Below are positions 45,461 to 47,838 of a stretch of DNA of 47,838 nt, in pieces. The stretch is from Deltaproteobacteria bacterium (GTDB taxonomy: Bacteria; Desulfobacterota; Binatia; UBA9968), in assembly GCA_005879605.1 (NCBI GenBank), contig VBKE01000023.1, positions 1 through 47,838 of the forward strand, read 5' to 3'. The notes under the pieces were generated by a model that saw only the letters and a program-made list of their open reading frames with translations, was not told where the DNA came from and did not search any database. The translations under genes and the position numbers were made by a program. The stretch's first letter is position 1; each line of letters begins with the position of its first letter.

Positions 45461-46438
45461 ATGGACTATCCAACTTACCGACCTAGACGTTTACGAAGAA
45501 ATGAACGGATCAGGGAGCTCGTGCGTGAGACCACGCTCAGTCCCAAGAACTTCATCTATCCCATTTTTGTCGGGCCGGGAAAGAATAGAGCTCAGCCGGT
45601 TTCATCGATGCCCGGCGTTTCGCAACTCTCCGTTGACCGCGCTGTAGCGGAATGCGACGAAGTTAACGCACTGGGTATTCCTGCGGTGATCCTTTTCGGT
45701 ATTCCCGACCACAAGGATCCGCTCGGGACGGAGGCGTACGCGGACACCGGCTTCGTGCAGCAGGCGATCCGCGCGGTCAAAGAGAAAATTCCCGAGCTTT
45801 TGGTCATTACGGATGTTTGTTTGTGCGAATACACCGACCACGGCCACTGTGGGGTGGTGAAGAACGGCGACGTGGATAATGACAGCACGCTTGAATTACT
45901 CGTCAAAGAGGCGTTGTCCCATGCTCACGCTGGAGCCGACATTATTGCGCCGTCGGATATGATGGACGGGAGAGTGGGAGCGATTCGAAAAGCTCTCGAT
46001 CAAAACGGTTTTGAACAGACCGCGATCATGGCTTATGCGGCGAAGTATGCGTCGGGATTCTACGGTCCCTTCCGCGAAGCCGCCGAGTCCACGCCGCAGT
46101 TCGGCGATCGCCGCTCTTACCAGATGGACTCCGCCAATGCGGATGAAGCATTGAGGGAGGTGGAGCTCGATATCCGCGAGGGCGCCGATATCGTCATGGT
46201 CAAACCCGCCATGGCTTACCTGGATATCGTCTATCGCGTGAAAACGAAGTTCGGATATCCCGTCGCTGCGTACAACGTCAGCGGGGAGTATTCGATGATT
46301 AAAGCAGCGGGTCAAAAGGGTTGGATCGACGAGCAGCGGATCATGCTGGAAGTGCTCGTCGCCATCAAACGCGCCGGCGCGGACATGATCCTGAGCTACT
46401 TCGCCAAAGACGTAGCGCGGCTTTTCATGGGGAAGTAG
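45461..46438 (+). CDS. hemB: Porphobilinogen synthase (delta-aminolevulinic acid dehydratase)
   Basis: A 325-residue enzyme joining two ALA molecules. ATG 45461 is chosen for its GGAGA site and the family start '[19 protein letters not shown]'; a TTG overlapping the hemD stop would add six residues. The catalytic zinc site C120-x-C122...C130 ([14 protein letters not shown]) is complete. Schiff-base lysines are Lys195 ([13 protein letters not shown]) and Lys248 ([10 protein letters not shown]). Last gene of the ccsA-hemACDB operon; no hemL or hemE follows here. Confidence 0.97.
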   Translation: MDYPTYRPRRLRRNERIRELVRETTLSPKNFIYPIFVGPGKNRAQPVSSMPGVSQLSVDRAVAECDEVNALGIPAVILFGIPDHKDPLGTEAYADTGFVQQAIRAVKEKIPELLVITDVCLCEYTDHGHCGVVKNGDVDNDSTLELLVKEALSHAHAGADIIAPSDMMDGRVGAIRKALDQNGFEQTAIMAYAAKYASGFYGPFREAAESTPQFGDRRSYQMDSANADEALREVELDIREGADIVMVKPAMAYLDIVYRVKTKFGYPVAAYNVSGEYSMIKAAGQKGWIDEQRIMLEVLVAIKRAGADMILSYFAKDVARLFMGK

Positions 46439-46777
46439 TGTCGAACGTTTCCGGTCGTGACCTCTGGCATCGCCGTCCTTGCTCGTCCGCCGCTATTTAT
46501 GGCCAAAGAATTGCCGTGACTTGGATACCGAATGGCGATTTTGGTTCAATTGACGGTGGTATTTTCGTTGGAAGAGTGATTGTGCCGTTCAGCTTTCTCA
46601 AGACCGTACCAGGAATCGGGCAAACTCTGGCACTGACGATCATGTTGGAGACCGCAGGCGTTCGTGGTGAGGCCCTCGAACCACGGGGAACGCCTTGACA
46701 GCTGAACGAGAAAACGTTTGCCCGGTGCGTCGCGACGCGATATCGTCGAATCAATTCGATAATTGGAAGGATTGACC
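46439..46777. other. 339-bp intergenic region with a transposase scrap
   Basis: Apart from the IS110-type fragment listed separately, no gene is supported. It ends with the ribosome site TTGGAAGGA for the next gene. Confidence 0.4.
46588..46650 (+). pseudogene. Fragment of an IS110-family transposase
   Basis: About 21 codons read FSFLKTVPGIGQTLALTIML-E. This matches the helix-hairpin-helix segment 'LLKTVPGIGPxLALTIMLE' in the C-terminal domain of IS110-family transposases. The flanks on both sides show no further transposase sequence, so only a scrap remains. Confidence 0.45.
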
Positions 46778-47833
46778 ATGGCCTACACAAAACCCAACTA
46801 CTCCACGCCGAGCGCAATTCGCTCGGTGACATCTTATCCCGCCCGCCGCGGCTTCAAACAGGCCGTCGATCCCTCGCTCGACCACGTGGTTGGAGTCGAG
46901 GACGCGATCGACATTCACTGCCATGCGCATGAGGGTCAGCAGGACGCCCTCGGCGTCGCCAAGCTCGCCTCGAAAAGCGGCATGAAGGGCATACTCTACA
47001 AGACGATCGTTGGACGAAAGGATCCGGCGGCGGCGGTTGACGCTGTGCGCAGAGCGCTGGAATCCTGGTGCGAGGAGAAGGGTGTGACCCCGGTCCATGT
47101 CTGGCCCGGCAGCTCGGTCACACAGGGGTTTCTCTCGAAGATCGAACCGGCGTGGTCGGCCAAGATGCTGAAAGCCGGCGGCGTTGGCCTCTGGATGCCC
47201 AACAACACCTCAGCCAACACGCTCTCCATCGTCGGCGGCAAGCCCAGCGCTTGGGACAAGACCGCCGATCCAAATGCCCATACAGAACCTCTCTCCTGGT
47301 CCGACTCGCTCAAGTACGGTCATTACCTTCTCGATGACAAGAGCCGGCTCTTACCCGCGATCGAAGAGATCTTCCGCATGGCTCATGACCATAACGCGGC
47401 GATCTTTTTTGGCCATCCGACCAAACAGGAGTTTCGGGCCATGGCGGAGTTCAGTCACAAGATCGGCTTCAAAAAGGGAGTCGTTGACCATCCCTTCAGT
47501 CCCTTTGTGAATTTGACCATCGAGGAGATGAAGGAGGCGGCCGCCGCCGGCCTATGGCTGAACTTCACCTACGACGAATTGTCGCCGCTGCTCGGCATCG
47601 ACCCGGCAAACATGTATAAAGCCATTCGTACGATCGGCCCCGCGCACGGCACGCTCTCGTCGGACGCGGGCGAGCCCCTGTTTCCCAACTCCGTCGAGTC
47701 TCTCCGTCTGCTGCGCGGTCACATGGCGGCGTTTGGCTGCACGCCGGACGAGATCTACACCATGTGCACGGTGAACCCGTCCTTCATCGTTGGATTGAAC
47801 CTGACGACAACGCAACAGGCGAACACGGCATAA
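46778..47833 (+). CDS. Metal-dependent hydrolase-like protein of the DUF6282 type
   Basis: A 351-residue protein starting at ATG 46778 behind TTGGAAGGA. An N-terminal metal-binding motif 'DAIDIHCHAHEG' (H47, H49, H51) and the later 'AAIFFGHPTKQEF', 'VVDHPFSPF' and 'TLSSDAGEPLFPN' lines resemble the amidohydrolase/PHP-like TIM-barrel group. This protein type is common in soil and groundwater bacteria, often next to catabolic genes. Its reaction is unknown. It begins 339 bp after hemB, and nothing of its right-hand neighbour is seen. Confidence 0.8.
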   Translation: MAYTKPNYSTPSAIRSVTSYPARRGFKQAVDPSLDHVVGVEDAIDIHCHAHEGQQDALGVAKLASKSGMKGILYKTIVGRKDPAAAVDAVRRALESWCEEKGVTPVHVWPGSSVTQGFLSKIEPAWSAKMLKAGGVGLWMPNNTSANTLSIVGGKPSAWDKTADPNAHTEPLSWSDSLKYGHYLLDDKSRLLPAIEEIFRMAHDHNAAIFFGHPTKQEFRAMAEFSHKIGFKKGVVDHPFSPFVNLTIEEMKEAAAAGLWLNFTYDELSPLLGIDPANMYKAIRTIGPAHGTLSSDAGEPLFPNSVESLRLLRGHMAAFGCTPDEIYTMCTVNPSFIVGLNLTTTQQANTA

Positions 47834-47838
47834 TAGCG

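Noticed and set aside
46497..46832. 111-codon minus-strand frame across the hemB-DUF6282 gap
   Set aside because: The plus strand carries the IS110 trace and the ribosome site and start of the next gene; the antisense frame shows no motif.

Overview
The window looks like a chromosome piece from an uncultured Gram-negative bacterium. The evidence is an IHF-alpha gene, a lipoprotein lipobox, a soluble lytic transglycosylase and a Zn-type hemB. The gene orders thrS-infC-rpmI-rplT-pheS-pheT-ihfA-merR and ccsA-hemA-hemC-hemD-hemB are typical of lineages once grouped as Deltaproteobacteria (and of NC10-like relatives). That placement is an inference from gene order and protein style, not from a marker search.

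Layout. 1-5.4 kb: the end of a probable YihY-like membrane protein, a glycine/alanine-rich protein built of internal repeats, a comM/yifB AAA ATPase, one isolated type I-E-like CRISPR repeat, a PleD-like diguanylate cyclase, and a single-domain response regulator whose stop overlaps the start of a tiny membrane protein. 5.7-8.4 kb: fmdB diverges from guaB. guaB has a strong promoter and then an intrinsic terminator inside its leader. Directly after guaB lies the wreck of guaA, then a NUDIX hydrolase. 8.4-13.9 kb: dnaE, hflX, pgsA. 14.0-21.2 kb: tRNA-Val and the translation operon thrS to merR, with infC starting on AUC and a short PheT that lacks the tRNA-binding OB domain. 21.5-25.4 kb: a three-gene ferric-iron-type ABC importer, then tRNA-Pro. 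25.9-31.6 kb: small and accessory genes (TPR protein, alpha/beta hydrolase, acyltransferase, HPF-cold-shock fusion, cysteine-rich protein). 32.1-33.9 kb: adenine deaminase and hypoxanthine phosphoribosyltransferase. 34.1-40.1 kb: a minus-strand run of carbon-nitrogen hydrolase, ornithine-cyclodeaminase homologue, a GST-like gene with an in-frame TGA, and a peptide-type ABC importer lacking ATPases. 40.1-46.4 kb: lytic transglycosylase and the cytochrome/haem operon. 46.4-47.8 kb: a scrap of IS110-type transposase and a DUF6282-like metal-dependent hydrolase.

How genes work together. The thrS-merR block supplies translation factors and a nucleoid protein. The ccsA-hemB block makes tetrapyrrole from glutamyl-tRNA and handles haem for cytochrome c. 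Adenine deaminase, Hpt and GuaB form a path from adenine to XMP, but the next enzyme, GuaA, is dead at its usual place.

The most notable observation is the GST-like gene at 36087-36647 (minus). It reads as one protein except for a TGA at codon 9, where family members often have Cys. This TGA is followed after 18 nt by a 7-bp hairpin with G in its loop, which fits the bacterial SECIS pattern. It is a candidate selenoprotein with a CxxU motif. The guaB leader, the guaA relic and the isolated CRISPR repeat are the next most interesting items.
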